Of a DNA stretch of 64,000 nt, positions 42,138 through 51,735 are shown piece by piece; position 1 is the stretch's first letter; every line of letters starts with the position of its first letter. The notes under the pieces are model-generated. The model had not been told where the DNA came from. It searched no databases and was given only the letters and a program-made list of their open reading frames with translations. Origin of the DNA: Bacillus sp. FJAT-47783 (GTDB lineage: Bacteria > Bacillota > Bacilli > Bacillales > Aeribacillaceae). Position numbers and translations under genes: made by a program. The DNA is taken from assembly GCF_022808615.1 (NCBI RefSeq), contig NZ_JAKZKS010000004.1, positions 62,001 to 126,000 of the forward strand. Direction: 5' to 3'.

Positions 42138-43337
42138 TTAAATTGTATAACCTTTATTTGACGAAAGAGAAGGGTGAACATTGGCTTTTTTCTCTTTTTT
42201 CTCACGAAAATTAATAAACATAGACACATTTACTAAAATGCCCATCGATAATAAAAGTAATAACAACGAAGAGCCTCCGTAGCTAATAAAAGGCAGTGTA
42301 ACCCCTGTAATCGGAATCAATCCGGTTAAACCTCCGAGATTAATGAACGTTTGAATGGCAATCATGCTCGATATTCCGATGGCGATAAGGGTTCCAAAGG
42401 CATCTTCACATTTCCTTGCGATAGCGAACCCTTTAAATACAATGAACGCTAATAAAATTAGAACGAAGGAAACACCCAATATCCCTAATTCTTCTGCGAT
42501 GACAGCCATTATAAAATCGGTATGCGCCTCTGGTAAATAGCCATACTTTTGAACACTTTCCCCTAATCCTAAACCACTCAAACCGCCAGAACCAATAGCA
42601 ATATACGAATTCACCAATTGGTATCCGGATTTTTGTTCATTTGCAAAAGGCTCAGTAAACCCATCAAAACGGGATAAACGAGCTGAGTTAAAAATGGAAT
42701 CAGCCTTCCAAATAATAAGCGGGCTTAATAACACGACAATAAAGACGGCAAGTATAATGAGTTTAAGCATGTTTTTCATACTCATTCCGGAACAAATAAT
42801 CATTGTACTCGCAATCATAGCAATGATAAAAGCTGTTCCGACATCCGGTTGGAGAATAACAAGTACGCAAATTAAAACAGTAAAAACGACTGGTGGCAAA
42901 GTACCTTTTCCAAATTCATTTATATAAGATTGTTTTTTTTCGTATACTGCCGCTAAGTATAGGATGACGCTTAGTTTTACAAATTCCCCAGGCTGCATAG
43001 CTCGTCCAAATAATTTAAACCAGCTTTGCGCTCCCCCTGCAACATGTCCAAATACAAATAGTAGTGCTAATACGCCTAACGATCCGAAAAATAATATTCG
43101 TAAAAACTTACCGTTTAAATAAGCACGATAAGGAAAAAACATTGTAAACAAAAATGCGATCGTACCGATTAAAATAGCGTATAGCTGTCTTTTAAAGAAA
43201 AAATCGGTCGGTTTATTATAATAAGCAGCAGCGTTAATCATACTTGAACTATAAATCATTATTAATCCAAATCCGCACAATAAAAAGATGGCAAGAATGA
43301 GCGAATAATCGTAGGATTTCATCACTTTTTTTATCAT
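42138..43337 (-). CDS. ftsW: Cell division peptidoglycan polymerase FtsW (SEDS family)
   Basis: 399 residues, about ten membrane segments. SEDS signatures: PGEFVKLSVILYLAAVYEKK, ARLSRFDGFTEPF, GLGLGESVQKYGYLPEAHTDFI with the catalytic Asp of the family loop, and GVTLPFISYGGSSLLLLLLS. Polymerises glycan strands with a class b PBP at the septum. Start at ATG 43337 (MIKKVMKSYDYSL) behind AAGGAAGATG; ATG 43322 is possible. Upstream of pycA by 102 bases, probably a separate transcript. Confidence 0.94.
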   Translation of the reverse strand: MIKKVMKSYDYSLILAIFLLCGFGLIMIYSSSMINAAAYYNKPTDFFFKRQLYAILIGTIAFLFTMFFPYRAYLNGKFLRILFFGSLGVLALLFVFGHVAGGAQSWFKLFGRAMQPGEFVKLSVILYLAAVYEKKQSYINEFGKGTLPPVVFTVLICVLVILQPDVGTAFIIAMIASTMIICSGMSMKNMLKLIILAVFIVVLLSPLIIWKADSIFNSARLSRFDGFTEPFANEQKSGYQLVNSYIAIGSGGLSGLGLGESVQKYGYLPEAHTDFIMAVIAEELGILGVSFVLILLAFIVFKGFAIARKCEDAFGTLIAIGISSMIAIQTFINLGGLTGLIPITGVTLPFISYGGSSLLLLLLSMGILVNVSMFINFREKKEKKANVHPSLSSNKGYTI

Positions 43338-43562
43338 CTATCATCTTCCTTATCTCTATGTAGTTCGTGATGACTTTATTGTACTATTATTTCGCATTTA
43401 AATGGGTATCACCTTTTAGATTCTAATGAAAATCGTTCAGATGTCACCATAATTCGATCATTTATAGGTACGTTTAATAGTAGATTTCTTATCATTATAA
43501 TCGGATTTTAGTATTCATACAATGCTATTTATAAAAATGTAAAGAATTTTAAGAAAATATGT

Positions 43563-43703
43563 ATGGCAAGAAAAGCGCAGGGCGCTTGATCGGCACGACA
43601 AAAAGGCGCTTTTTGCCTTGATGGCGTCACGTTTTTACCCCGAGGGGAAAATCGGCTTTCGCTGGACAACGAAAACTTCATCAACCCTTGTGATTTTTTT
43701 AAC
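43563..43703. repeat. Family C intergenic repeat, copy 2
   Basis: About 140 bp: GCGCAGGGCGCTTGATC, AAAAAGGCGCTTTTTGCC, GGCGTCACGTTTTTACC, CCGAGGGG, GGCTTTCGCTGGACAACGAA, and ACTTCATCAACCCTTG, aligned with copy 1 at 28755. Fills the ftsW-ylaN gap, which holds no other feature except the terminator; 43338-43562 is AT-rich and carries the ftsW promoter region. Confidence 0.65.
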
Positions 43704-43728
43704 ATGATTGAAGTTCTTATTTTACAAA

Positions 43729-43762
43729 AAAACTCAAACCACCCGATATGGTTTGAGTTCTT
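43729..43762 (-). terminator. ylaN terminator
   Basis: AAACTCAAACCA / TGGTTTGAGTTC with a T7 run on the minus strand, 3 bases after the ylaN stop. Confidence 0.88.
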
Positions 43763-43764
43763 CC

Positions 43765-44046
43765 TTATTTTTTCATAAATGCCTCATGCAATGCTGACAG
43801 TTCTTGTTCAAGCGTATCCAATAACGATTTACCTTCCGCTCCGTCTATTAGACCTAATCGTACAGCAAAATCAATTTCCCTCGATAACCCGAACATTTGT
43901 GTATCTAAAACCTCTTCATAAAGAGGACATTGCGGCATCGTTAAGTTGTCCATTTGGACTTTAATAAGTTTCATTATTTTATCAGCATCTGCTTTAAGAA
44001 GTGCTAACGCTTTTTCACGGTGGTCAATCGCAGTCTCAGACGCCAA
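43765..44046 (-). CDS. ylaN: YlaN family protein
   Basis: 93 residues, helical. [20 protein letters not shown] and [17 protein letters not shown] are the conserved family blocks. In B. subtilis and S. aureus YlaN has been linked to iron homeostasis through the repressor Fur. Start is TTG 44046 behind GGAGGGA. Full length, monocistronic. Confidence 0.92.
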   Translation of the reverse strand: MASETAIDHREKALALLKADADKIMKLIKVQMDNLTMPQCPLYEEVLDTQMFGLSREIDFAVRLGLIDGAEGKSLLDTLEQELSALHEAFMKK

Positions 44047-44204
44047 ATTAATCCCTCCGATCTGGTGCGCGATGATCTATTCTATTAATTAATATTAATG
44101 GGAATAGTAGAAAAATGCAAGAAATCCTTCACAATTGATGAAGCTCTTTTTCGAATCATTATTTTTTCGTTTCTTTATCATCATCATGTATATGTCCTAT
44201 TTTA

Positions 44205-45134
44205 TTAAAAAATGCTTAATGAATAAGTAGAAGAGATCAATTCCAGCAAATAAATACCTGCAATACTGTTACCGCGCCCATCTAATGAAGGACCGAAAAC
44301 ACCTATCCCGTATCGATTTGGGACAACCCCTAGTATGGCTCCTGAAACCCCACTTTTCGCCGGGATTCCGACTTTAATCGCAAATTCACCAGAAGCATTA
44401 TACATCCCGCATGTCACCATGAAAGTTTTACAAAGTCTTGCAATATCTTTCGGAATGACTTGTTGACCTGTTTCAGGATGAACACCATTTAAAGCAAATA
44501 CACTCCCGATTTTAGCTAAATCTACACAATTCATTTCAATCGCGCATTGTTTCGTATAAACGTCCATTAATGCTTCAACATCGTCCTCAATGATCCGATG
44601 CTCCTTTAAAAAATAGCACATCGATCTGTTTAACCAAGATGTCTCAAACTCAGATTGTGCCACCTTTTCACAATATGTAACATGGTCATTATTCGTTAAT
44701 AATTGAATAAAGGTGATTAATCGCTCTAATTTTTCTTTGCTATCTTTTCCTTTAATCATATTCGTGACGGCTAATGCCCCAGCATTAATCATCGGGTTAA
44801 GTGGTTTTGACGGTTTAACGGTTTCAAGCTTTGCAATTGAATGAAACGGATCTCCTGTCGGCTCCATCCCCACTCGATTAAACACATATTCTTCCCCATG
44901 ATCCATTAGGACAAGAGCTAATGATAAAACTTTTGAAACACTTTGTAATGTGAAGGTTGTTTGCACGTCTCCCGCTTTTACACATTCGCCTTCGATTGAA
45001 AAAATAGCAACAGATAAATCATCTTGATTGGCATCCGCTAGCGCTGGTATGTAATTCGCCACCTTTCCAAAGCTTGTTTTCTTTTTGGCTTCTATTACGT
45101 ATTGAAGAAGCTCTTGATTCGTCTTACACAGCAT
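44205..45134 (-). CDS. glsA: Glutaminase A
   Basis: Hydrolyses glutamine to glutamate and ammonia. Beta-lactamase-like serine fold: SxxK motif QSVSKV with Ser65 and Lys68; NPMINAGALAVTNMI and the late KSGVSGAILGVVPNRYGIGV block complete the active site. 309 residues, full length. B. subtilis has a glutaminase (YlaM) at this spot. ATG 45134 preceded by GGGGGTAACG. Confidence 0.94.
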   Translation of the reverse strand: MLCKTNQELLQYVIEAKKKTSFGKVANYIPALADANQDDLSVAIFSIEGECVKAGDVQTTFTLQSVSKVLSLALVLMDHGEEYVFNRVGMEPTGDPFHSIAKLETVKPSKPLNPMINAGALAVTNMIKGKDSKEKLERLITFIQLLTNNDHVTYCEKVAQSEFETSWLNRSMCYFLKEHRIIEDDVEALMDVYTKQCAIEMNCVDLAKIGSVFALNGVHPETGQQVIPKDIARLCKTFMVTCGMYNASGEFAIKVGIPAKSGVSGAILGVVPNRYGIGVFGPSLDGRGNSIAGIYLLELISSTYSLSIF

Positions 45135-45306
45135 ATCGTTACCCCCTATTATTGGTTCTTTTCATGAATCATCGAATATTTTTTCCGTTTCATCTATTCC
45201 AAATATGAATTAGTATAGCTTAATAGATGTGACAAAATTCAGGAAAGCACTTATACTTGTAGACAGTACCATTTACAATGTTAATTTTTGTTTGGAGGGT
45301 AAGAAC

Positions 45307-45804
45307 ATGAAAGGGATTATTCCAGTAAAAGGGAAGGTCAAATATACGATTACACTAGACCCTGGCGTTTGGATTTTTGATGATCGGAGAATCGATTTAG
45401 ATACATATTTTGACCTACATGAACAATCAGAAGATGAGGAATTAGCGTATATTGAAAATACGGCTAAACATTGGGAACGTGAAATACGTGAAGGAGCTGT
45501 ATTTCCCCCTACGTTAAAAACAGAACGAAAATTTGAGAAGGAAAAAATACTCACTGGTTCATTTGGGATGAATTTAGCACCCTTTCTACAAAATGCAAGC
45601 CCAACAGAAGACGCATCAAAAGTCATTTTTCAAACAACGAGTGGAAATGTAGAAGTTCCAATGGAAAAAGCAAAACAAGCGATCCTTGCATTTAGCCTTA
45701 ATGGTAAGCCATTAAAAGAAGACGGGCCTGTTCACGTTTATTATCAAGATGGATCAAACCGAAAAGATCCGATTAAAAACGTAGAAGCCATCGTCGTTGA
45801 ATAG
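45307..45804 (+). CDS. ylaL: YlaL-like protein
   Basis: 165 residues, from ATG 45307 with GGAGGG 8 bases before; the frame is open from 45229 but has no start signals there. Starts MKGIIPVKGKVKYTITLDPG then VWIFDDRRIDLDTYF; long middle acidic part; ends with a beta-rich segment. Position between glsA and ylaK equals ylaL. Function unknown. Confidence 0.8.
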   Translation: MKGIIPVKGKVKYTITLDPGVWIFDDRRIDLDTYFDLHEQSEDEELAYIENTAKHWEREIREGAVFPPTLKTERKFEKEKILTGSFGMNLAPFLQNASPTEDASKVIFQTTSGNVEVPMEKAKQAILAFSLNGKPLKEDGPVHVYYQDGSNRKDPIKNVEAIVVE

Positions 45805-45813
45805 TGTTAATAC

Positions 45814-45863
45814 AAAAAAAGCTGTCTATACGAACATTTTTGATCGTTAGACAGCTTTTTTGA
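45814..45863. terminator. Bidirectional terminator
   Basis: AAAAAAGCTGTCTA / TAGACAGCTTTTTT between convergent ylaL and ylaK. Confidence 0.88.
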
Positions 45864-45865
45864 CA

Positions 45866-47194
45866 TTATAATAAATCTGCCGCAAGTTGTGCTAGTCCAG
45901 AACGCTCTCCTTTAATGAGCTTCACATGCCCTGCAATGGCCTGTTCTTTAAATTTTTCGACTACATATGTTAAGCCGTTATTGTATTCATCTAAATAAGG
46001 ATGGTCAATTTGGGCAGGATCTCCCATTAAGACAATTTTACTTCGTTCCCCTACCCTTGTTAAAATTGTTTTCACTTCATGTTTCGTTAAATTTTGCGCT
46101 TCATCAATTATAATGAACTGATCTGGTATACTTCTGCCGCGAATATATGTTAATGCTTCCACTTCGATGGAGCCCATTCCGGCTAAAATGGCATCTAATT
46201 CTCCCGGTTTTTTTGTATTAAATAAAAACTCTAAATTATCAAATATCGGTTGCATCCACGGCCTTAATTTTTCTTGCTTTTCTCCTGGCAAAAAGCCGAT
46301 ATCTTTCCCGACAGGTACGATTGGTCGGGCAACAAGGAGCTTTTTATACTCTCCTAAATCTTCTGTTTGCATGAGACCGGCCGCTAATGCTAACAATGTT
46401 TTTCCTGTACCAGCTTTTCCAATTAACGTGATGAGTGATAAGTCTCTTCGCATTAATAATTCAAAGGCCATCGTTTGTTGGACATTTCTTGGCTTAATTC
46501 CCCAAATGTGGTCGTAGTCAAATACGAGACGCTTTACGCACTTTCCTGTTTTATCGACAATGCCAATGGCCGATGCTGAACCGCCTAAAGCATCTTTCAT
46601 CACGATAAACTGATTTGGATAAAATGGATGATTCGTAATTTCCGATAACACGAGCTCATTCTTTTCATAAAAGCGGCTTAAATTCTCACCGCTTATGTAA
46701 AGGTCTAAAAAGCCAGTGTAAATGTGATCCACTTCAACGACCCGATCGCTCAAAAAGTCTTCCGACACTAATCCAATAGCGTCTGCTTTTACGCGAACGA
46801 GCGCGTCTTTACTAACGATAATAACGGTTTTTCCGTTTTCTTTCGCTTCTTCCTCTAGGGATAAGTTTTTCGCTACTGCTAATATTCGATTATCATTCGT
46901 TTTTTCAACAAAAATGTCTTGTAGTTGATGGAATGATCGATGATTCAATTCAATTCGAAGCGTGCCACCATTTGGTAATGGGATTTTTTCATGAAGCCGA
47001 CCTAGTTCACGCATTCGATCAATGATTTTTGATACTTGACGTGCATTGCGCCCAATTTCATCCATATACCGTTTTTTTGAATCGACTTCTTCTAAAACAA
47101 CGGCTGGAATCACAACTTCATTATTTTGAAAGGAATAGATAGCATTGGGATCTTGTAACAATACATTTGTATCTAACACGTAGACCTTACCCAA
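45866..47194 (-). CDS. ylaK: PhoH-family ATPase with PIN domain (YlaK)
   Basis: 442 residues. The N-terminal PIN nuclease domain begins VYVLDTNVLLQDPNAI with the acidic Asp of the family; the C-terminal PhoH ATPase has Walker A LIGKAGTGKTLLALAA and Walker B FIIIDEAQNLTKHEVKTIL. PIN-PhoH proteins are thought to be RNA unwinding-degrading enzymes. I start at TTG 47194 (MGKVYVLD), behind AGGAGG; this gives the B. subtilis length. An upstream 40-residue open extension lacks a ribosome site. Confidence 0.92.
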   Translation of the reverse strand: MGKVYVLDTNVLLQDPNAIYSFQNNEVVIPAVVLEEVDSKKRYMDEIGRNARQVSKIIDRMRELGRLHEKIPLPNGGTLRIELNHRSFHQLQDIFVEKTNDNRILAVAKNLSLEEEAKENGKTVIIVSKDALVRVKADAIGLVSEDFLSDRVVEVDHIYTGFLDLYISGENLSRFYEKNELVLSEITNHPFYPNQFIVMKDALGGSASAIGIVDKTGKCVKRLVFDYDHIWGIKPRNVQQTMAFELLMRRDLSLITLIGKAGTGKTLLALAAGLMQTEDLGEYKKLLVARPIVPVGKDIGFLPGEKQEKLRPWMQPIFDNLEFLFNTKKPGELDAILAGMGSIEVEALTYIRGRSIPDQFIIIDEAQNLTKHEVKTILTRVGERSKIVLMGDPAQIDHPYLDEYNNGLTYVVEKFKEQAIAGHVKLIKGERSGLAQLAADLL

Positions 47195-47350
47195 TCTTTC
47201 GCCTCCTGCTCCGAATAAATTTGGCAGTGCATCCAAATGCTTTAAAGCTTGGAAAAGTCCATTATTGCTAAAATATATGTATTTGTGCATAAAGATAGAA
47301 GGTTTATTGAACAATATTTATAAAACCGCTTCTAAGGAAGGAGTGTCATT

Positions 47351-47956
47351 ATGCGATTTTTAATCATAGCTACGATCATTTGTATCACCTCCCTTCACGG
47401 ATGCTCTGCAAACGAGAATGCTCGTGGTGATGTTCCAGATGAATATAAAACAAAGGTCATTACAGTAAAAGACTCTGTTCAAGAAAAGGTGGATCGGAAA
47501 ACGGGACAACAAATTGCTCGACATTTAGTTGATTTAGCAAAACGGAATAAAGAAGTTGAAAGTGCAACAGCCGTTGTATTAGGTCAATATGCTGTAGTCG
47601 GCATTGATGTCGCAGGAACGCTCGATCGTTCAAAAGTCGAATCGGTTAAATATTCCGTAGCTGAAACGTTAAAAAAAGATCCTTACGGTGCGAATGCTGT
47701 TGTGATTGCCGATCCGGATACGAATGAACGAATTAAGAGCATGGCTGCCAGTATTCAAGATGGCAGACCGATCGGCGGCATTTTAGATGAATTAGCGGCC
47801 ATTGTCGGACGAGTCATGCCAGATATACCGAGCGATATAATCGACAATCAAGAAAAACAGCCAACAAATCAAAATAATGATCAATTACAAAATGATCAAG
47901 AACAACAACTGGAAAAGGAACAGCAGGATCAATCAAACGATCAAATGAAAGAGTAG
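47351..47956 (+). CDS. ylaJ: YhcN/YlaJ family sporulation lipoprotein
   Basis: 201 residues. Signal peptide with lipobox LHGC (Cys18). Family segment ATAVVLGQYAVVGIDVAGTL and PYGANAVVIADPDTNERI. C-terminal tail of about 35 residues is Gln/Asn/Asp-rich (NQNNDQLQNDQEQQLEKEQQ), low-complexity. Associated with spore germination or coat in Bacillus. AAGGAGTG before ATG. Divergent from ylaK. Confidence 0.9.
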   Translation: MRFLIIATIICITSLHGCSANENARGDVPDEYKTKVITVKDSVQEKVDRKTGQQIARHLVDLAKRNKEVESATAVVLGQYAVVGIDVAGTLDRSKVESVKYSVAETLKKDPYGANAVVIADPDTNERIKSMAASIQDGRPIGGILDELAAIVGRVMPDIPSDIIDNQEKQPTNQNNDQLQNDQEQQLEKEQQDQSNDQMKE

Positions 47957-47960
47957 AACA

Positions 47961-48000
47961 TAAAAAGCTTAGTCCGCATATGTGCGTACTAAGCTTTTTT
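47961..48000. terminator. Bidirectional terminator
   Basis: AAAAAGCTTAGT / ACTAAGCTTTTTT, between convergent ylaJ and the PPOX gene, overlapping its stop. Confidence 0.85.
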
Positions 48001-48444
48001 CATCGCTTCTAATACTTGTTTGTCAAGGCGAGCAGCCGCTTTTTCATCGTATGTTTTTTCATACGAAGGCGCAACAGAAATTTTCGAGCCATAGAACATG
48101 ACATCTCGAACTTCAGAAATCGATAACTCAAGTAAAGCAAGCTTTAACGGAACGTCGTCGAGCTTTTCAACTTTTACATGCGCGTGACCGACAATGGAGT
48201 ATGTAGATTCATTTGCCCATAATGTAATAACTGTTGCCGGGTGTTTTTGAATATTCTCAACAATACGTGAACGATTGTCCACAGCAAAATAAACACGCTC
48301 ACGATCTGGCGCATAAACCCAAGAAATAGCCGAAACATTCGGTGCCCCTGTTTCATGATCAATCGTTGCAACCGTTACATATCGTTCTTGTTGTAGACTT
48401 TCAAATAAAGGTTCAATTAACGTTGTTTCCACTTTATTTGCCAT
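47989..48444 (-). CDS. Pyridoxamine 5'-phosphate oxidase-family protein
   Basis: 151 residues; split-barrel flavin/heme-binding fold. VATIDHETGAPNVSAISWVY, YFAVDNRSRIVENIQKHPAT and YSIVGHAHVKVEKL are typical. ATG 48444 follows GGAGGTGG by 5 bases; the longer frame is not used. Probably an FMN-, F420- or heme-binding reductase; no substrate can be given. Not part of the B. subtilis yla block as I recall it. Confidence 0.82.
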   Translation of the reverse strand: MANKVETTLIEPLFESLQQERYVTVATIDHETGAPNVSAISWVYAPDRERVYFAVDNRSRIVENIQKHPATVITLWANESTYSIVGHAHVKVEKLDDVPLKLALLELSISEVRDVMFYGSKISVAPSYEKTYDEKAAARLDKQVLEAMKKA

Positions 48445-48576
48445 GATTCCACCTCCTACAACTTCCTTACTTCCATCATACATGTATTATATGAATTTTT
48501 TCAATAAAAAAATTATTTAGTGTATAAGAAAGAAACATGGTATACTTCGATTGAAAGCCCTTTAAGAAAGGTTTGA

Positions 48577-48786
48577 ATGAAGATGAGAGTAAAATGTGTG
48601 CTTTGTGATAAAATAAATACCATTCATGATGAAACATTACTAGCGAAAAGATTGCGAAATCGTCCGATCCATACATATATGTGTGAAAAATGTCATGAAC
48701 GAATTGCAACAAGAACAAATAAACGAATTGAATCGGGAAACTTTAAGTTGTATCGTGATAAAAAAACGGAAGAACATTGGTCGTGA
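48577..48786 (+). CDS. ylaI: YlaI family zinc-ribbon protein (DUF2197)
   Basis: 69 residues. CVLC near the start and CEKC (residues about 37-40) form a four-Cys zinc site; AKRLRNRPIHTYMCEKCHER is the family block. AAAGG upstream; ATG 48577 or 48583 both possible. Matches B. subtilis ylaI in size and order. Confidence 0.87.
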   Translation: MKMRVKCVLCDKINTIHDETLLAKRLRNRPIHTYMCEKCHERIATRTNKRIESGNFKLYRDKKTEEHWS

Positions 48787-48804
48787 ATTAAAACAGGTAA
48801 CTCA

Positions 48805-48838
48805 AAGCCCTTCAGCAAAGACTGAAGGGCTTTATCAT
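48805..48838. terminator. Bidirectional terminator
   Basis: AAAGCCCTTCAG / CTGAAGGGCTTT between ylaI and the converging gene at 48844. Confidence 0.88.
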
Positions 48839-48843
48839 TTTTC

Positions 48844-49119
48844 CTAATATTTTTCTGGTTCTGATTCGATTTGTGTAATGAGCATTTCCGCAAGTTCTGT
48901 TGGAAAGCGGTATGATTGCTTTTCATGTCCTTTCATGAAATTTACAACATACATATCATCATCTTTTTTGATTACGTCAATATTTGAAACAGAATGGTCT
49001 TCTAAAAGAATGGACGTAAAAAGTTGATACGTTTCTTCTGCAGCTTTGTCATGAGGTCGTCTTTCCAATACAAGCTTAATCGTCAACCAATTGAATATCG
49101 TATCTTGTAACGATCTCAT
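48844..49119 (-). CDS. Hypothetical protein coupled to ylaH
   Basis: 91 residues, alpha/beta, soluble: [20 protein letters not shown], then [20 protein letters not shown]. Overlaps the end of ylaH by ATGA (49116-49119), so it is translated after it. No family recognised. Confidence 0.68.
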   Translation of the reverse strand: MRSLQDTIFNWLTIKLVLERRPHDKAAEETYQLFTSILLEDHSVSNIDVIKKDDDMYVVNFMKGHEKQSYRFPTELAEMLITQIESEPEKY

Positions 49120-49436
49120 GATTTCGCCTCAGCTTCCTCCTTTTTAGCACGGTATAATCGAACTTTGTAAATAATTAGAATTAATGCCGCTACAACAAGC
49201 CCTTCGGCAACAGGGAGAAAAATTCCTAAAAAGGAAAGTACAGTACATCCTAATGCTAAAAAGATATAAATAACCGCAGATTTTAATAGAGGCAGTTTTT
49301 TAGCAAATCCTAGTTTATACACGACGATAGATAAAACGAATATCGTCAAATAAAGCATCCACATTCCGAATTCAGGCTGTTCATCGACTCGATAAAGACT
49401 TGCAAAAAAGGATAACCTTTGTTGAACGTCCGGCAT
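49116..49436 (-). CDS. ylaH: YlaH-like membrane protein
   Basis: 106 residues with three hydrophobic segments ([53 protein letters not shown]) and a charged tail. GGGGGTGA precedes the ATG. Lies 22 bases downstream of typA, as in B. subtilis. Function unknown. Confidence 0.83.
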   Translation of the reverse strand: MPDVQQRLSFFASLYRVDEQPEFGMWMLYLTIFVLSIVVYKLGFAKKLPLLKSAVIYIFLALGCTVLSFLGIFLPVAEGLVVAALILIIYKVRLYRAKKEEAEAKS

Positions 49437-49458
49437 TTCTTCACCCCCAGTTCATCTT

Positions 49459-51303
49459 TTACGCTTTTTCTGCTAACTTTTTCTTTTTCGCCATTTTTTC
49501 GCGCTCATTTTTGTCTAATATTTTCTTTCGTAAACGAATCGATTGCGGCGTTACTTCACAATACTCATCTTCGTTTAAGTATTCTAACGCTTCTTCTAAT
49601 GACATAATACGTGGCTTTTTCATCCCGACTGTTTGTTCTTTCGTTGCTGAGCGAATGTTCGTTTGTTGTTTTACTTTACAAATATTCACGACAAGGTCGT
49701 TTTCACGTGTATGCTCACCAACGATCATTCCAGCGTACACTTCCGTTCCCGGTTCTACAAAAATTGTACCACGGTCTTCTACCCCTTGAATACCATAAGA
49801 AGAAGCTTTACCATTTTCCATTGAAATTAAAACACCTTGACGTCTGCCACCTACTTGACCTTTTTGCATCGGTTGGTAGCTATCAAATGTATGGTTTAAA
49901 ATTCCATAACCACGTGTAATCGACATAAATTCAGTCGAGTAGCCGATTAAACCTCGAGATGGCACCGTGAAGATTAGGCGAACTTGGCCGTTTCCGTTAT
50001 TGATCATATCGACCATTTCCCCTTTTCTAGCACCAAGTGACTCCATTACAGCCCCCGTATATTCTTCCGGTACATCAATTTGGACACGTTCGACAGGCTC
50101 AGAGCGAATCCCATCAACTTCTTTTACGATCACTTCTGGTTTTGACACTTGCAGTTCAAAGCCTTCTCGTCGCATATTTTCGATTAAAATGGATAAATGA
50201 AGTTCCCCGCGACCAGAAACAACCCAAGCATCGGGTGATTCCGTCGGATCAACGCGCAAGCTAACATCTGTTTGCAATTGCTGCTCAAGCCGCTCTTCAA
50301 TTTTCCTTGCTGTTACATATTTTCCTTCACGCCCCGCAAATGGACTATTATTAACTAAAAACGTCATTTGAAGTGTCGGCTCATCAATGCGTAATACAGG
50401 CAGTGGATCAGGATGATCAACCGGACAAACCGTTTCCCCTACATTGATATCTTCCATACCTGAAACCGCAATAAGGTCACCCGCTTTCGCTTCTTCGATT
50501 TCAACACGTTTTAAACCTTGGAAACCGAACATTTTCGTCACGCGGAAGTTTTTCACAGATCCATCTAACTTCATTAACGACACTTGCTCGCCAACTTTCA
50601 TCGTACCCCGGAAGACGCGACCAATTCCGATACGGCCAACATAATCGTTATAATCAAGAAGCGCAACTTGGAATTGTAACGGCTCTTCACTATTGTCAAT
50701 TGGAGAAGGAATATGCTCAACGATCGCATCAAATAACGATTGCATATTTTCTTCTTGACTTTCTGGGTTTGGATCTGCACTTGCCGTTCCATTTAATGCA
50801 GACGCATAGATGACTGGAAACTCAAGCTGGTCATCATTTGCATCAAGCTCAATAAATAACTCTAACACTTCATCAATGACTTCAGCTGGTCGAGCAAAGT
50901 CACGGTCGATTTTGTTCACGACAACAATAGGTGTTAAGTTTTGTTCTAACGCTTTTTTCAAAACGAAGCGAGTTTGCGGCATGCACCCTTCGTAGGCATC
51001 GACAACTAAAAGAACACCATCAACCATCTTCATAATACGTTCGACTTCTCCACCAAAGTCTGCATGCCCTGGTGTATCAAGGATGTTAATTCTCGTGTCT
51101 TTATATTGAATCGCTGTATTTTTAGCTAAAATCGTAATCCCACGTTCACGCTCTAAATCGTTTGAATCCATCGCGCGTTCCGCTACTTGTTCATTTTCAC
51201 GAAACGTTCCCGATTGATGTAATAACTGATCAACTAAAGTTGTTTTCCCATGGTCAACGTGAGCGATAATCGCAATATTTCGTAAGTCGTTTCTTCGTTT
51301 CAC
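49459..51303 (-). CDS. typA: Ribosome-associated GTPase TypA/BipA
   Basis: Translation-factor GTPase that binds the ribosome under stress and at low temperature and aids 50S assembly. 614 residues: P-loop [15 protein letters not shown], switch region [41 protein letters not shown]-like domains III and V; and the BipA-only C-terminal domain. Full length; likely first gene of typA-ylaH-48844. Confidence 0.97.
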   Translation of the reverse strand: MKRRNDLRNIAIIAHVDHGKTTLVDQLLHQSGTFRENEQVAERAMDSNDLERERGITILAKNTAIQYKDTRINILDTPGHADFGGEVERIMKMVDGVLLVVDAYEGCMPQTRFVLKKALEQNLTPIVVVNKIDRDFARPAEVIDEVLELFIELDANDDQLEFPVIYASALNGTASADPNPESQEENMQSLFDAIVEHIPSPIDNSEEPLQFQVALLDYNDYVGRIGIGRVFRGTMKVGEQVSLMKLDGSVKNFRVTKMFGFQGLKRVEIEEAKAGDLIAVSGMEDINVGETVCPVDHPDPLPVLRIDEPTLQMTFLVNNSPFAGREGKYVTARKIEERLEQQLQTDVSLRVDPTESPDAWVVSGRGELHLSILIENMRREGFELQVSKPEVIVKEVDGIRSEPVERVQIDVPEEYTGAVMESLGARKGEMVDMINNGNGQVRLIFTVPSRGLIGYSTEFMSITRGYGILNHTFDSYQPMQKGQVGGRRQGVLISMENGKASSYGIQGVEDRGTIFVEPGTEVYAGMIVGEHTRENDLVVNICKVKQQTNIRSATKEQTVGMKKPRIMSLEEALEYLNEDEYCEVTPQSIRLRKKILDKNEREKMAKKKKLAEKA

Positions 51304-51416
51304 AATGTCATCTCCTAAAATTTAAAATAAACCTAAGATATTATATCATATCGTTATGGAAAAGAAGAATATTTTCCGTTAAACTAAAGGAAATCATACA
51401 TAAGGAGATGTTCCAT

Positions 51417-51602
51417 ATGTCAAATGGAAAAGGTTTTTTTCTACTGCTCGCTACATTAGGGGCACTATTTATCGTTTTTATCGGTTTTTCCATCGGAGCA
51501 AAAAGTATCGTCGGCCTCATTTTTTCTGTCATCGGAGTCGTTGCTATATTTGGAGTCGGATTTTCTTATAAGAAAAAGCTGCGTGAAAAAGGACTACTTT
51601 AA
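51417..51602 (+). CDS. ylaF: YlaF family small membrane protein (DUF5325)
   Basis: 61 residues with two hydrophobic segments (FFLLLATLGALFIVFIGFSI and GLIFSVIGVVAIFGVGF) and a Lys/Arg tail. AAGGAGATG lies 6 bases before ATG 51417. Divergent from typA. Immediately followed, at the next base after the stop, by a family B element. Confidence 0.82.
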   Translation: MSNGKGFFLLLATLGALFIVFIGFSIGAKSIVGLIFSVIGVVAIFGVGFSYKKKLREKGLL

Positions 51603-51735
51603 AGGGACTATCCGAAAAATAGTATTTACGTCCCGAAATCTAAAAAGATAGACCCAAAGAATGTTGATTTTTCAGCATTCTCTGGGTCTTCATTTTGGAC
51701 TATTTTATCCAAATATGGACTTTTTAGAATGTTTT
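51603..51735. mobile_element. Family B MITE-like element, copy 2 (inverted)
   Basis: About 133 bp, inverted relative to copies 1 and 3. Central palindrome GACCCAAAGAATG / CATTCTCTGGGTC; end GGACTTTTTAGAATG. It exactly fills the space between the ylaF stop (51602) and the suhB stop (51736). Confidence 0.72.

Noticed and set aside
47195-47314. N-terminal extension of ylaK by 40 residues
   Set aside because: No ribosome site at the distal ATG; AGGAGG sits just before TTG 47194 and gives the family's usual start VYVLDTN.
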